Of a stretch of DNA of 64,000 nt, positions 9,497 to 18,735 are shown in pieces (positions within the stretch are counted from its first letter, which is position 1; each line of letters starts with the position of its first letter). Position numbers and translations under genes: made by a program. Below the pieces are notes generated by a model. The model saw only the letters and a list, made by a program, of their open reading frames with translations. It had not been told where the DNA came from and did not search any database. This stretch comes from Pseudoalteromonas sp. P1-25 (GTDB lineage Bacteria > Pseudomonadota > Gammaproteobacteria > Enterobacterales > Alteromonadaceae): NCBI RefSeq assembly GCF_001401805.1, contig NZ_LKDW01000009.1, forward strand, positions 62,001 to 126,000, written 5' to 3'.

Positions 9497-10744
9497 TCAC
9501 CACAAAGCTGGATGGGCAGCCTGCTGCTTTACATCACCATTGGCATTGCCTGCGGCTTTACCAACGCGCCCTACATTTTTATTTTGTCCAGGTTTAACTA
9601 AGTTAAAAACACGCTCAAAATCAGCTAATAGATCTTCTACATCTTCAATACCGACCGAAATACGAATTAACGTATCGCCCACTCCCGCTTCTAGACGCGC
9701 TTTTGGCTCCATACCTGCGTGAGTCATGGTCGCAGGGTGACAAATTAAACTCTCAACCCCACCTAGCGATTCAGCTAAGCTAAACTCTTTAAGGCTTGTT
9801 AAAAACGCCGCAGCATCATCCACATCCCCCTTAATATCAAAGCTAACCATGCCACCAAAGCCAAGTTGTTGGGCTTTAGCAAGCGTATGTTGAGGGTGCG
9901 ATTCAAGGCCAGGGTAGTAAACTTGGCTAACATACTCAGAGCTTTCAAGGTATTTAGCAATCGTCAGAGCATTTTCTTGGTGCTGCCTTAAGCGCACATT
10001 TAAAGTACGTAAACCACGTAACGTTAAATAGCTATCAAATGGAGCGCCGGTAATGCCAATGTTATTGGCCCACCAAGCAAGCTCATCACCAAGCTCTTGT
10101 GTTGCAGCAACAACTGCACCGCCTACAACATCAGAATGGCCGTTGATATATTTAGTGGTTGAGTGCACCACAATATCTACGCCAAACTTAATTGGGTTTT
10201 GTAATGCCGGTGATAAAAAGGTGTTATCGGCAGCCACTAATGCACCGCACTGTTTTGCTATATCCGTCACGGCTTTAATATCCGTTAGGCGCAGCACAGG
10301 GTTACTGGGTGTTTCTATCCAAATTAATTTAGGTTTAATGGTTAAAATTTGTTCTAGGCTTTCTGGTTTAGTTAAATCAAGTACTTTAAGTTTAAGCAAG
10401 CCGCGCTTTTCTAACGACGTAAATAAACGGTAGCTGCCGCCATAACAATCGTGAGGGATAACCAAGGTATCATCGTTATTTAATAACTGTGTGGCTAAAT
10501 GCACAGCAGCCATGCCCGTAGCAGTAATAATGCCCCGCGCGCCACCTTCAAGCTCTGCTAGCGTTTCTGCTAAAATATCGCGATTAGGATTGCCACTGCG
10601 CCCATAGTCATATGCGCGCTTAGTATCAAAATCGGCAAACGAATACGTCGTCGATAAATAAATTGGCGGTACAACGGCGCCATGATGTTTATCGGCATCA
10701 ACCCCATTTCGTACAGCAATGGTTGCTTTGTTTTTTTCGCTCAT
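9497..10744 (-). CDS. metB: Cystathionine gamma-synthase
   Basis: A PLP enzyme of the Cys/Met metabolism family that joins activated homoserine with cysteine to give cystathionine. The PLP-binding lysine is in HSTTKYINGHSDVVGG, and family motifs YDYGRSGNPNRDILAETLAELEGG and SLGGVESLICHPATMTHA are present. I chose ATG at 10744 (MSEKNK) because the ribosome site AGGTGA overlaps the alternative GTG at 10753. It has a short Asn/Gly-rich C-terminal tail. It is the first gene of metBL, divergent from metJ, with a met box in the promoter region. Confidence 0.94.
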   Translation of the reverse strand: MSEKNKATIAVRNGVDADKHHGAVVPPIYLSTTYSFADFDTKRAYDYGRSGNPNRDILAETLAELEGGARGIITATGMAAVHLATQLLNNDDTLVIPHDCYGGSYRLFTSLEKRGLLKLKVLDLTKPESLEQILTIKPKLIWIETPSNPVLRLTDIKAVTDIAKQCGALVAADNTFLSPALQNPIKFGVDIVVHSTTKYINGHSDVVGGAVVAATQELGDELAWWANNIGITGAPFDSYLTLRGLRTLNVRLRQHQENALTIAKYLESSEYVSQVYYPGLESHPQHTLAKAQQLGFGGMVSFDIKGDVDDAAAFLTSLKEFSLAESLGGVESLICHPATMTHAGMEPKARLEAGVGDTLIRISVGIEDVEDLLADFERVFNLVKPGQNKNVGRVGKAAGNANGDVKQQAAHPALW

Positions 10745-10772
10745 ATTCGTCACCTGATTAATTTGGATGTTT

Positions 10773-10780
10773 AGACGTCT
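10773..10780. promoter_or_regulatory. MetJ operator (met box)
   Basis: AGACGTCT here is a perfect match to the 8-bp met box consensus. It lies about 29 bp upstream of the metB start in the metB-metJ intergenic region. The adjacent 8-mer GGATGTTT matches 5 of 8, as expected for tandem cooperative MetJ binding. It most likely represses metBL and perhaps metJ. Confidence 0.8.
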
Positions 10781-10896
10781 AAAAGAGTAAGTTATCCATT
10801 ATAATAAGTCAAAGATTTTAAAGCTCTAGATGGCTAAAAATAATATACGTGTAAAGCCCTCATAAATCTTTATTTGCCGTTACAACCAGCTTATTA

Positions 10897-10942
10897 AGAT
10901 AGATTGCTATCTATTATTTGACTATCTTTTTTAAAACGATAG
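10897..10942. promoter_or_regulatory. Two small dyads upstream of metJ
   Basis: AGATAG-ATTG-CTATCT (10897-10912) is a perfect dyad, and CTATC ... GATAG (10922-10942) is a second one 10 bp later. They lie 70-115 bp before metJ. They do not match the met box well, and their binding protein is unknown to me. Confidence 0.25.
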
Positions 10943-11012
10943 AATTTCACGCATATTTACACGCTTTTTACGCCGTGTGAGAAATTAATAATCTGAGGCA
11001 ACGATACATCTT

Positions 11013-11333
11013 ATGGCTAAATGGAATGGTGAGTATATTCACCCATACGCAGAACACGGGAAAAAATCAGAGCAAGTTAAAAAGATCACCGTTTCGATCC
11101 CGCTAAATGTATTAAAAGTATTAACTGATGAGCGTACACGTCGTCAAATAAACAACCTGCGTCATGCAACAAATAGCGAGTTACTATGCGAAGCGTTTTT
11201 GCATGCTTTTACAGGCCAACCATTACCTAATGATGATGACCTACGTAAAGACAACGCAGAAAAAGTACCTGAAGAAGTTAAAAAAATAATGCAAGAAATG
11301 GGTTTAGAAGTGCCTATTTTAGACGAAGAATAA
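11013..11333 (+). CDS. metJ: Methionine repressor MetJ
   Basis: MetJ is a ribbon-helix-helix repressor that uses S-adenosylmethionine as corepressor. The 106-residue product has the family N-terminus [30 protein letters not shown], where KKITVSI is the DNA-binding beta strand, followed by [30 protein letters not shown]. It is divergent from metB and followed at once by a strong terminator. Length and sequence agree with E. coli MetJ. Confidence 0.97.
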   Translation: MAKWNGEYIHPYAEHGKKSEQVKKITVSIPLNVLKVLTDERTRRQINNLRHATNSELLCEAFLHAFTGQPLPNDDDLRKDNAEKVPEEVKKIMQEMGLEVPILDEE

Positions 11334-11344
11334 AACGTCTTTTT

Positions 11345-11382
11345 AAACAAAAAAACCTCAGCATGCTGAGGTTTTTTTGTTT
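11345..11382. terminator. Bidirectional terminator between metJ and the malic enzyme gene
   Basis: A perfect 38-bp palindrome with core CCTCAGCA/TGCTGAGG, flanked by A7 and T7 runs. It therefore works as a Rho-independent terminator for both convergent genes. Confidence 0.92.
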
Positions 11383-11394
11383 AAGCGCTATATA

Positions 11395-12636
11395 TTATGC
11401 CATGTAATTTTCAGGTAAGTCGATTTGTGCCACGCCCGATTCAACAGCCGCAATCGCAACCGCCTTGGCTATACGTGGTAATAAACGCGGGTCCATCGGC
11501 TTAGGAATAATGTAATCTGCACCAAATTCGAGCTTTTCTACACCCGCTGCTTTTAATACTTGCTCAGGCACTGGCTCTTTAGCAATACTACGAATAGCTT
11601 CAACAGCAGCTATTTTCATTTCATCGTTAATTGCGCTTGCACGCACATCTAAAGCACCACGGAAAATAAACGGGAAACATAAAACATTATTAACCTGGTT
11701 AGGGAAATCAGAACGCCCTGTGGCCATAATTAAGTCTTTACGTGCACTGTGCGCAAGCTCAGGTGCAATTTCAGGATCTGGGTTTGAACATGCAAATACC
11801 ACTGGCTTATCGGCCATTAACTTTAGGTCTTCAGGTGCTAGCAAATTAGGGCCCGATACACCTACAAACACATCTGCATCAGCAATTACATCTTGCAGCG
11901 TGCGCTTATCTGTATTGTTAGCAAAAAGCTGCTTGTATTCATTTAAGTCATCGCGGCGGGTATGAATAACCCCTTTTCGGTCTAGCATATAAATATGTTC
12001 GCGCAGTGCTCCACACTTAATTAACAGCTCCATACACGCAACTGCTGCAGCACCGGCACCTAAGCATACAATAATGGCATCTTCTATTGATTTGCCTTGC
12101 ACTTCTAATGCGTTAAGCATTCCTGCTGCAGTTACAATAGCGGTACCATGTTGGTCATCATGAAAAACCGGAATACTGCAGCGTTCAATAAGCGCTTTTT
12201 CAATTTCAAAACACTCTGGCGCTTTAATATCTTCTAAGTTAATACCACCAAACGTGTCGGCAATGTTGGCCACTGTATTTATAAAATCTTCGGTGGTGCG
12301 ATGCTTAACTTCAATATCAATAGAATCAAGGCCGGCAAAACGCTTAAATAAGAGCGCCTTACCTTCCATAACAGGCTTAGAGGCTAGTGGCCCTAAATTA
12401 CCTAAACCTAAAATTGCCGTACCATTACTGATAACTGCAACCATATTACCTTTACCGGTGTATTTATACGCATTGGCTGGATCTGCTGCAATTTCTCGCA
12501 CAGGCTCTGCTACACCTGGGCTATAGGCTAATGCTAAATCTTGCACCGTTTCAGCTGGTTTTGTTAGCTCAATGCTGATTTTGCCTGGAACGGGGTGAGA
12601 GTGGTAATGTAATGCTTGTTCACGAAAATCTGACAT
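11395..12636 (-). CDS. NAD(P)-dependent malic enzyme, short form
   Basis: Oxidatively decarboxylates malate to pyruvate. The 413-residue product contains the malic N-terminal domain (TGKGNMVAVISNGTAILGLGNLGPLASKPVMEGKALLFKRFAGL, catalytic and metal residues) and the NAD(P)-binding domain (VCLGAGAAAVACMELL). The DDQHGTAIVTAAG motif is intact. It ends without the phosphotransacetylase-like domain that doubles the length of MaeB in E. coli, so it belongs to the short bacterial type. The cofactor preference cannot be read reliably. Monocistronic, convergent to metJ. Confidence 0.9.
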   Translation of the reverse strand: MSDFREQALHYHSHPVPGKISIELTKPAETVQDLALAYSPGVAEPVREIAADPANAYKYTGKGNMVAVISNGTAILGLGNLGPLASKPVMEGKALLFKRFAGLDSIDIEVKHRTTEDFINTVANIADTFGGINLEDIKAPECFEIEKALIERCSIPVFHDDQHGTAIVTAAGMLNALEVQGKSIEDAIIVCLGAGAAAVACMELLIKCGALREHIYMLDRKGVIHTRRDDLNEYKQLFANNTDKRTLQDVIADADVFVGVSGPNLLAPEDLKLMADKPVVFACSNPDPEIAPELAHSARKDLIMATGRSDFPNQVNNVLCFPFIFRGALDVRASAINDEMKIAAVEAIRSIAKEPVPEQVLKAAGVEKLEFGADYIIPKPMDPRLLPRIAKAVAIAAVESGVAQIDLPENYMA

Positions 12637-13112
12637 AACGCGATGGTATCCTGCAATTTAAGTTAAGTGAGAGGGAGTATGGGGCTAAGATACTCTTATT
12701 AATTTTAAATTCCAAGCAATATCAGGTCTATCCTGTTATATGCTATATCCGTTAATTTTAAGTGATTTATCAGCAACTTCGCTAAAAGTTATCAACATTA
12801 AAAAATAAAAATTCATTTAAAAAGTGCTTTTTGAGGTTCATTTTACCTAAACAATATTTTTAGTATTTTGCATGATATTAGTTTATCAAACTGCACCATT
12901 ATGGCGCGTTAATCACTGTTAAAAACAAATATCGCCACGATTAGCGCTTTTAGCAACTTGGTTAAAAATTAACGTATAAAAAATATAGAGAAGAATTGTC
13001 TGTTTGTCAGCAAAGCTTTATGCATATTCAGAATAAGAACAGGAAATAGTTATGCAGTGGGAATATGGTAATAATTGGTAGTTTTATACCCAAAAAGGTG
13101 AATTTTAGACAC
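12637..13112. other. AT-rich intergenic region with no recognised gene
   Basis: About 480 bp between the malic enzyme start and the rpmE terminator. The only coding-like signal is a nine-codon plus-strand frame at 13052-13081 (MQWEYGNNW) with a good AGGAAA ribosome site, ending about 30 bp before the bidirectional terminator. No promoter is convincing. Confidence 0.4.
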
Positions 13113-13140
13113 AAAAAAAGCATCCGAAGATGCTTTTTTT
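13113..13140. terminator. rpmE terminator
   Basis: GCATC-CGAA-GATGC stem flanked by A7 and T7 runs, 16 bp after the rpmE stop. It is symmetric and could stop transcription from both sides. Confidence 0.9.
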
Positions 13141-13155
13141 ACTAAACAGCAATAA

Positions 13156-13371
13156 TTATTTTTTGCTGCTAAGTGCACCGAAGCGCTTGTTGAAGCGATC
13201 AACACGGCCGCCAGTGTCTAAAATCTTTTGCTTACCAGTGTAAAACGGGTGACACGCTGAACATACGTCTAGGTGAATGTCTTTACAAAGAGTAGAACGA
13301 GTTTCGAATTTGTTTCCGCATGAACATGTTGCAGAAATTACTTCGTACTTAGGGTGAATACCTTCTTTCAT
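13156..13371 (-). CDS. rpmE: 50S ribosomal protein L31 (zinc-containing form)
   Basis: 71-residue L31. The four zinc-ligand cysteines of the C+ form are present (Cys16, Cys18, Cys37, Cys40), so this is the zinc-dependent paralogue. The family motif [10 protein letters not shown] and C-terminal [14 protein letters not shown] are clear. It is divergent from priA, as in E. coli. Its leader appears structured (separate entry). Confidence 0.98.
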   Translation of the reverse strand: MKEGIHPKYEVISATCSCGNKFETRSTLCKDIHLDVCSACHPFYTGKQKILDTGGRVDRFNKRFGALSSKK

Positions 13372-13446
13372 AGGAACCTCTAGTTAAGGCCGCATCGCTC
13401 TCCAAACCCGAAGTCTGGCACCATACGTCGTTAAAACAAATTTATA
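13372..13446 (-). promoter_or_regulatory. rpmE promoter and structured mRNA leader
   Basis: On the minus strand a TATAAA -10-like hexamer (13441-13446) is followed by a leader of about 60 nt ending in AGAGGTTCCT before the ATG. The leader contains CCAGAC-TTCGG-GTTTGG (13402-13418), a 6-bp stem with a UUCG-type loop. L31 leader motifs implicated in autoregulation are known in gammaproteobacteria; this region is in the right place, but I cannot confirm a covariance-model match. Confidence 0.5.
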
Positions 13447-13603
13447 GGCCGCGGATTTTATCCAACTAGCCTGCCCCGCACAAGCTTTAATTACGCTTTT
13501 TGTCAAAAAAGTAACCAACTAGCCTTAGAGCGACTATTTGAGTATAGGTTTTTAGCCTTATTTTTAGTACATTAAGCTATTACCCTTTATCACATGAGTT
13601 GTT

Positions 13604-15790
13604 ATGCGCTTTGTTGAAGTTGCTATAAAAGTTCCGTTACCACGCACCTTTGATTATAAAATAGATGAACAACTTATCTCGCCCTCAGCGACAATTATGC
13701 CAGGGATGCGTGTTTTGGTGCCTTTTGGGAATCAAAAGAAAGTAGCTGTTGTTCTTGCACTTAAAACGCATACCGATGTACCCGAGAACAAAATTAAAGC
13801 GGTTAGTGAAGTTATTGACCAAACCCCCATTTTATCATCGCAGCATTTAGAACTGCTTAGCTTTACCGCCCGCTATTATTGCTACCCACTCGGTGAAACT
13901 ATACACATTGCGCTGCCTAGTGCGCTTCGCCAAGGTGAGCACCCTGATAAAACCAGCATAAGTATGGTTAGTCTTACCGAAAAAGGCGCAAAAATACCGT
14001 CATTAAAAGCGAAAACCCAATTAAACTTGTTAAAGCAGCTCGCACAATCAGGTAAGTCATCATTAACCGAACTAAAAGCGCTCGGCTTTAGTAAAAAAAC
14101 AATAGATGCCTTAATAGATAAGGAATTTATAACCCAAAGCATTGAGCACGACAACCAATGGCAAAGCGTTGCGCCCACAGTCGGTACTAAGCCAGTACTG
14201 AATAAAGAGCAAGCCGTAGCGTGCACAACAATAAATCAAAGCGTTGGTTTTAATAGCTTTTTATTAGAAGGTGTGACCGGCAGCGGTAAAACCGAAGTAT
14301 ATTTACAATGCTTAGAAGAAGTCCTCAAACGTGGCGAACAAGCCCTAGTACTAGTACCTGAAATAGGGTTGACGCCACAAACCGTCAACCGATTTCGTCG
14401 TCGCTTCCCTGATACCCCAATAATGCTATGGCACTCAGCCCTCACCGATAACGAGCGCTTGCAAACATGGCGTTTTTGCGAAAAAGGCAGCTGCGCAATT
14501 GTAATAGGTACCCGTTCAAGTATTTTTCTCCCTTTTTTAAAGTTAGGAATGATAGTGGTTGATGAAGAACACGATTCATCATTCAAACAGCAAGATACCT
14601 TACGTTACCACGCACGCGACTTAGCAGCTTATCGGGCATTTCAGCATAAAATACCGCTTATTTTAGGCAGTGCCACCCCAGCACTGGAAACACTGCACAA
14701 AGCTATAAACAATAAATACCAACTTTTAAGCCTTACAGAGCGCGCGCAAACAGCAACCGATAATCAGTTTATGTTGCTTGATATGAAAGGTCAGCCCGAT
14801 CAAGCGGGTATTGCTCATGCAAGCCTTGCCACTATGCGCCAACATTTAAACCGCGGTAAGCAAGTTATGGTGTTTTTAAATCGTCGCGGTTTTTCTCCTA
14901 CGCTTATTTGTCACGAATGTGGGTGGCTCAGTGAGTGCAATCGTTGCAGCACTAGTGCCACCTTTCATAAAGCCATTGGTCAAATGATTTGCCATCACTG
15001 TGGTGAGCAGCACCCTGTACCTCATCAATGCCCTGATTGCGGTAGCACGCAAATTTTTCCTAACGGAAAAGGCACAGAGCAAATTGAAGAGTTTTTATCG
15101 AGTGAATTTCCCGATACGCCCGTAAGTCGCATCGACCGCGACTCAACCCGCCGTAAAGGAAGCTTAGAAAAAGCCTTAGAGGAAATAAACCAAGGTGGAG
15201 CGCGTATTTTAGTGGGCACACAAATGTTAGCTAAAGGTCATCATTTTGCCGATGTTAGCTTAGTGCTTATATTAGATGTAGATAGTGGTTTGTACTCGTG
15301 TGACTTTAGAGCTACTGAGCATTTAGCCCAGCTAGTGACTCAAGTTGCTGGGCGCGCGGGTCGCTCGGGGGAGCCTGGGCAAGTATTACTGCAAACGCAC
15401 TTTCCAGAACACCCTCTTTTACAAGATTTAGTTAATAACGGCTATCAAGACTTTGCCCGTTTTGCTTTAAGTGAGCGAGATGACGCTGATTTACCACCCA
15501 TCACTAATATGGCTATAGTCAGGGCACAAGGGCACAGTATTAAGCAAGTTGTCGATTTTTTGACGGATTTGGTTCCTGTTAACGGTGTATCTGGTATACA
15601 ATTGCTCGGTCCAATCCCTGCTCCACTTGAAAGAGTGGCGGGTATGTATCGATTTCAATTACACATTCAAGCGCAAGACCGCAAAGTATTGCATCAGTAT
15701 CTTGCGCAAATGGTTGACTATTTAAGCACCAGCAAACTCGCACAAAAAGTGCGCTGGAGCCTTGATGTTGACCCTATAGACATGATTTAG
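13604..15790 (+). CDS. priA: Primosomal helicase PriA
   Basis: PriA is the DEAH-like 3'-to-5' helicase that restarts collapsed replication forks. The 728-residue product begins with the 3'-DNA-binding domain (VEVAIKVPLPRTFDYKI), then Walker A GVTGSGKTEVYLQ, DEEH box VVDEEHDSSFKQQ, and the zinc-binding insert with eight cysteines (CHECGWLSECNRC and CHHCG ... CPDCG). The motif V/VI region GTQMLAKGHHFADVSLVLILDVDSG and QVAGRAGRSGEPG completes it. Full length relative to E. coli PriA (732). It starts a run with ftsN, 11 bp downstream. Confidence 0.97.
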   Translation: MRFVEVAIKVPLPRTFDYKIDEQLISPSATIMPGMRVLVPFGNQKKVAVVLALKTHTDVPENKIKAVSEVIDQTPILSSQHLELLSFTARYYCYPLGETIHIALPSALRQGEHPDKTSISMVSLTEKGAKIPSLKAKTQLNLLKQLAQSGKSSLTELKALGFSKKTIDALIDKEFITQSIEHDNQWQSVAPTVGTKPVLNKEQAVACTTINQSVGFNSFLLEGVTGSGKTEVYLQCLEEVLKRGEQALVLVPEIGLTPQTVNRFRRRFPDTPIMLWHSALTDNERLQTWRFCEKGSCAIVIGTRSSIFLPFLKLGMIVVDEEHDSSFKQQDTLRYHARDLAAYRAFQHKIPLILGSATPALETLHKAINNKYQLLSLTERAQTATDNQFMLLDMKGQPDQAGIAHASLATMRQHLNRGKQVMVFLNRRGFSPTLICHECGWLSECNRCSTSATFHKAIGQMICHHCGEQHPVPHQCPDCGSTQIFPNGKGTEQIEEFLSSEFPDTPVSRIDRDSTRRKGSLEKALEEINQGGARILVGTQMLAKGHHFADVSLVLILDVDSGLYSCDFRATEHLAQLVTQVAGRAGRSGEPGQVLLQTHFPEHPLLQDLVNNGYQDFARFALSERDDADLPPITNMAIVRAQGHSIKQVVDFLTDLVPVNGVSGIQLLGPIPAPLERVAGMYRFQLHIQAQDRKVLHQYLAQMVDYLSTSKLAQKVRWSLDVDPIDMI

Positions 15791-15801
15791 GTTAAAGCCA
15801 A

Positions 15802-16329
15802 ATGGCACAGCACGATTATATTAATAAAAAACCATCGGGTAGAAAAAACACCAAGCAGACCCCTGCTAAAAAACCATTTCCTATACTTTTAGTTGTTATT
15901 ACTGTTTTGCTTGTAGGTGGGTTTGCCTACGGCTTATGGTTTATTAAAAATAATGCTGATCCTGAGCTTGTTGAGCAGCAGGCACACCCTAAAACAGCTG
16001 AAAAAGTAGAAATAGCTAAACCTCGCGCCCCTAAGTTCATTGAAGAAATTAAAGAGCATGAGATCCAAGTAGAAGTGAGAGAAATTGAGCAAAAAGGCCC
16101 CTATGTTATGCAGTGTGGGTCGTTTAGAACACATGAGCAAGCTGAAACCCTTAAAGCTAAAATTGCTTTCGCGGGCTTAATTTCTGAAATTAAAAAAACC
16201 ACCGGTACTAACGGGGTTTGGTATAAAGTGCGTTTAGGCCCATACAAAACAAAGCGCCAAGCCGAGAGCGACAAAAACAAACTCAAGCGAGTACACGTTG
16301 TTAGCTGCGGAATTTGGGGCTGGACTTGA
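15802..16329 (+). CDS. ftsN: SPOR-domain cell division protein FtsN (short form)
   Basis: A bitopic divisome protein: cytoplasmic N-terminus (MAQHDYINKK, Lys-rich), one transmembrane helix (about residues 28-48: PILLVVITVLLVGGFAYGLWF), a short charged linker, and a C-terminal SPOR domain (about residues 98-175: YVMQCGSFRTHEQAETLKAKI ... WYKVRLGPYKTKRQAES) that binds denuded peptidoglycan. At 175 aa it is much shorter than E. coli FtsN (319) because the periplasmic linker is reduced. The position between priA and hslV is the same as in E. coli. Its TGA stop overlaps the -35 element of the hslVU promoter. Confidence 0.88.
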   Translation: MAQHDYINKKPSGRKNTKQTPAKKPFPILLVVITVLLVGGFAYGLWFIKNNADPELVEQQAHPKTAEKVEIAKPRAPKFIEEIKEHEIQVEVREIEQKGPYVMQCGSFRTHEQAETLKAKIAFAGLISEIKKTTGTNGVWYKVRLGPYKTKRQAESDKNKLKRVHVVSCGIWGWT

Positions 16330-16350
16330 AATTAGTGCATTCACCCATAT
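16325..16350 (+). promoter_or_regulatory. Sigma-32 (heat-shock) type promoter for hslVU
   Basis: CTTGAAA (16325-16331) and CCCATAT (16344-16350), separated by 12 nt, match the RpoH consensus CTTGAAA / CCCCATnT. It lies 59 bp upstream of the hslV ATG, and hslVU is a classical heat-shock operon. The -35 covers the stop codon of ftsN. Confidence 0.8.
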
Positions 16351-16408
16351 AACCTCTTCATAATCGTTTTTTACAAGCTGCCCTCGCAGCTTGATGATGA
16401 GGAATAAC

Positions 16409-16927
16409 ATGACCACTATCGTAAGTGTACGCCGCGACAATAAAGTAGTAATTGGTGGCGACGGCCAAGTATCGCTTGGTAATACCGTAATGAAGGGCAA
16501 TGCCCGCAAAGTTCGACGCCTTTATAATGGCAAAGTAATTGCTGGTTTTGCCGGCGGTACTGCTGATGCTTTTACCCTTTTCGAACGCTTTGAAAGCAAA
16601 CTAGAAATGCACCAAGGTAACCTCACTAAAGCCGCTGTAGAAATGGCCAAAGATTGGCGTAGCGACCGAGCTCTGCGCAAGCTTGAGGCGTTGTTGGCAG
16701 TTGCAGATGAAACTGCTTCACTAATTATCACAGGTAACGGTGACGTAGTGCAGCCAGAGAACGATTTAATTGCTATTGGTAGCGGTGGTAACTTTGCTCA
16801 ATCAGCAGCCACTGCCCTATTAGAAAATACCGATTTAAGCGCTCGCGATATCGTAGAAAAAAGCCTGACCATTGCTGGCAATATCTGTGTATTTACCAAC
16901 AACTTCCAAACAATCGAAGAACTATAA
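16409..16927 (+). CDS. hslV: ATP-dependent protease proteolytic subunit HslV
   Basis: Threonine protease of the HslUV (ClpYQ) complex. The N-terminus [26 protein letters not shown] places the catalytic Thr directly after the initiator Met, which fixes the start at 16409. The upstream in-frame TTG/ATG codons would bury the nucleophile. AGGA lies 5 nt before the chosen ATG. 172 aa, near the E. coli length. It is followed after 11 bp by hslU. Confidence 0.98.
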   Translation: MTTIVSVRRDNKVVIGGDGQVSLGNTVMKGNARKVRRLYNGKVIAGFAGGTADAFTLFERFESKLEMHQGNLTKAAVEMAKDWRSDRALRKLEALLAVADETASLIITGNGDVVQPENDLIAIGSGGNFAQSAATALLENTDLSARDIVEKSLTIAGNICVFTNNFQTIEEL

Positions 16928-16938
16928 TAGGACCCATT

Positions 16939-18267
16939 ATGTCTGCTATGACCCCAAGAGAAATTGTACACGAGTTAGATCAGCATATTATTGGTCAAGC
17001 TAAAGCTAAAAAAGCCGTGGCTATTGCCTTGCGTAATCGCTGGCGCAGAATGCAATTAAACGATGACCTACGTAGCGAAGTAACCCCTAAAAACATTTTA
17101 ATGATTGGTCCAACCGGTGTTGGTAAAACTGAAATTGCCCGCCGTTTAGCTAAACTAGCAAATGCGCCTTTTATTAAAGTAGAGGCGACTAAATTTACTG
17201 AAGTAGGTTATGTTGGTAAAGAAGTAGAAACTATCATTCGCGATTTAGTTGATGTATCAATTAAAATGACCCGCGAGCAACAAACTAAAAAGTTTAAACA
17301 CCGCGCAGAAGAAGCAGCAGAAGAGCGTATTTTAGATGCACTTTTACCACCCGCTAAAGATCAATACGGTGAAACGCAGCGTGATGACAACTCATCGACT
17401 CGCCAAACATTCCGTAAAAAATTACGCGAAGGTCAGCTTGATGATAAAGAAATAGAAATAGATTTAGCGCAAGCGCAGCCAAATGTAGAGATTATGGCAC
17501 CACCTGGTATGGAAGATATGACCAACCAGCTGCAAAGCATGTTCCAAAACATGGGTGGCGACAAACGTACTAAGCGTAAGTTAAAAATTAAAGAAGCCTT
17601 CAAACTATTAACTGAAGAAGAAGCCGCTAAGCTCGTTAATCCTGAAGAGTTAAAAGAGCAGGCTATCTTTGCTGTAGAGCAAAACGGTATTGTGTTTATT
17701 GATGAAATAGACAAAATCTGTAAGCGTGGCGATTCGTCAGGTCCAGATGTAAGCCGTGAAGGTGTGCAACGCGACTTACTACCACTAATTGAAGGCTCAA
17801 CTGTAAATACTAAGCACGGTATGGTTAAAACCGATCACATGTTATTTATTGCATCGGGCGCGTTCCAAATGGCTAAGCCATCAGACATGATCCCTGAGTT
17901 ACAAGGCCGTTTACCTATTCGTGTAGAACTTGAAGCGCTCAGTGCTAATGACTTTAAACGTATTCTTACCGAGCCACATGCTTCACTTACTGAGCAGCAA
18001 CGTGAGCTACTTAAAACTGAGCAAGTTAACGTTGAGTTTAGTGATGATGCAATAGATCGTATTGCCAAAGCGGCATGGCAAGTTAACGAGAAAACCGAAA
18101 ATATTGGTGCGCGTCGCTTACATACGGTAATGGAAAAGCTAATGGAAGAAATTTCATACGATGCATCTGAGCAGGCAGGCTCTACCCTTACTATAGATGC
18201 CGCCTACGTAGAAAAACACTTAGGTGCACTTGTAGAAGACGAAGACTTAAGCCGCTTTATTTTATAA
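16939..18267 (+). CDS. hslU: ATP-dependent protease ATPase subunit HslU
   Basis: AAA+ unfoldase that feeds substrates to HslV. It has Walker [18 protein letters not shown], the pore-loop GYVGKEVE (Gly-Tyr-Val-Gly), the I-domain insert (about residues 110-240), Walker [13 protein letters not shown], and the sensor/C-terminal helices ending EDLSRFIL, the tail that docks into HslV. 442 aa, one residue shorter than E. coli. AGGA precedes the ATG. Confidence 0.98.
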   Translation: MSAMTPREIVHELDQHIIGQAKAKKAVAIALRNRWRRMQLNDDLRSEVTPKNILMIGPTGVGKTEIARRLAKLANAPFIKVEATKFTEVGYVGKEVETIIRDLVDVSIKMTREQQTKKFKHRAEEAAEERILDALLPPAKDQYGETQRDDNSSTRQTFRKKLREGQLDDKEIEIDLAQAQPNVEIMAPPGMEDMTNQLQSMFQNMGGDKRTKRKLKIKEAFKLLTEEEAAKLVNPEELKEQAIFAVEQNGIVFIDEIDKICKRGDSSGPDVSREGVQRDLLPLIEGSTVNTKHGMVKTDHMLFIASGAFQMAKPSDMIPELQGRLPIRVELEALSANDFKRILTEPHASLTEQQRELLKTEQVNVEFSDDAIDRIAKAAWQVNEKTENIGARRLHTVMEKLMEEISYDASEQAGSTLTIDAAYVEKHLGALVEDEDLSRFIL

Positions 18268-18288
18268 GGTAGGCAAAAATACTATACT

Positions 18289-18315
18289 AAAAGCCTCCAT
18301 ATTGGGGGCTTTTTA
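18289..18315 (+). terminator. hslVU terminator
   Basis: GCCTCC-atatt-GGGGGC stem with A-run before and TTTTTA after, just downstream of hslU and before the next ATG. Confidence 0.85.
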
Positions 18316-18329
18316 ATGGGACATATAAA

Positions 18330-18704
18330 ATGAAACACGTAACAAAAGTGCATTATCATAGCGTGAGTAAAAACCTAGATGTTTACTTTGATGATGACAG
18401 TATGGCTGTATTTAGCTGCGAGTTTTTACGCGTTCACTCCCCCTCTGCCGAAGTGCAAGGACATGGTGCAGAGCCAATGAAGTTGGTACTTAATAAACAA
18501 CATGTTGGTATAAAAGAGATTGTACCGGTGGGGCATTACGCAATTAGGTTAGACTTTGATGATGGCCACAACAGCGGGCTATTTAGCTGGAGTTACTTTG
18601 AAGCACTACAAGCGCAGCAAAAAACCTTGTGGGATAAATACCAAGCGCGCCTTACCGAGCACGAACAAAACAAAGATAGCGTACCAATAAAGTTTGTTCC
18701 CTAA
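18330..18704 (+). CDS. DUF971 protein (gamma-butyrobetaine hydroxylase-like N-terminal domain)
   Basis: A 124-residue single-domain protein resembling the N-terminal domain of gamma-butyrobetaine hydroxylases (DUF971), with conserved CEFLRVHSPSAEVQGHG and GHYAIRLDFDDGHNSGLFSW. Function of the stand-alone form is unsettled; homologues are linked to Fe-S or metal handling only by context. It sits just after hslVU, an association seen in other gammaproteobacteria. The C-terminal ~25 residues are a charged tail. Confidence 0.85.
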   Translation: MKHVTKVHYHSVSKNLDVYFDDDSMAVFSCEFLRVHSPSAEVQGHGAEPMKLVLNKQHVGIKEIVPVGHYAIRLDFDDGHNSGLFSWSYFEALQAQQKTLWDKYQARLTEHEQNKDSVPIKFVP

Positions 18705-18735
18705 ACCTTATTGGCTTTTTAAACGCTACGCTGTA

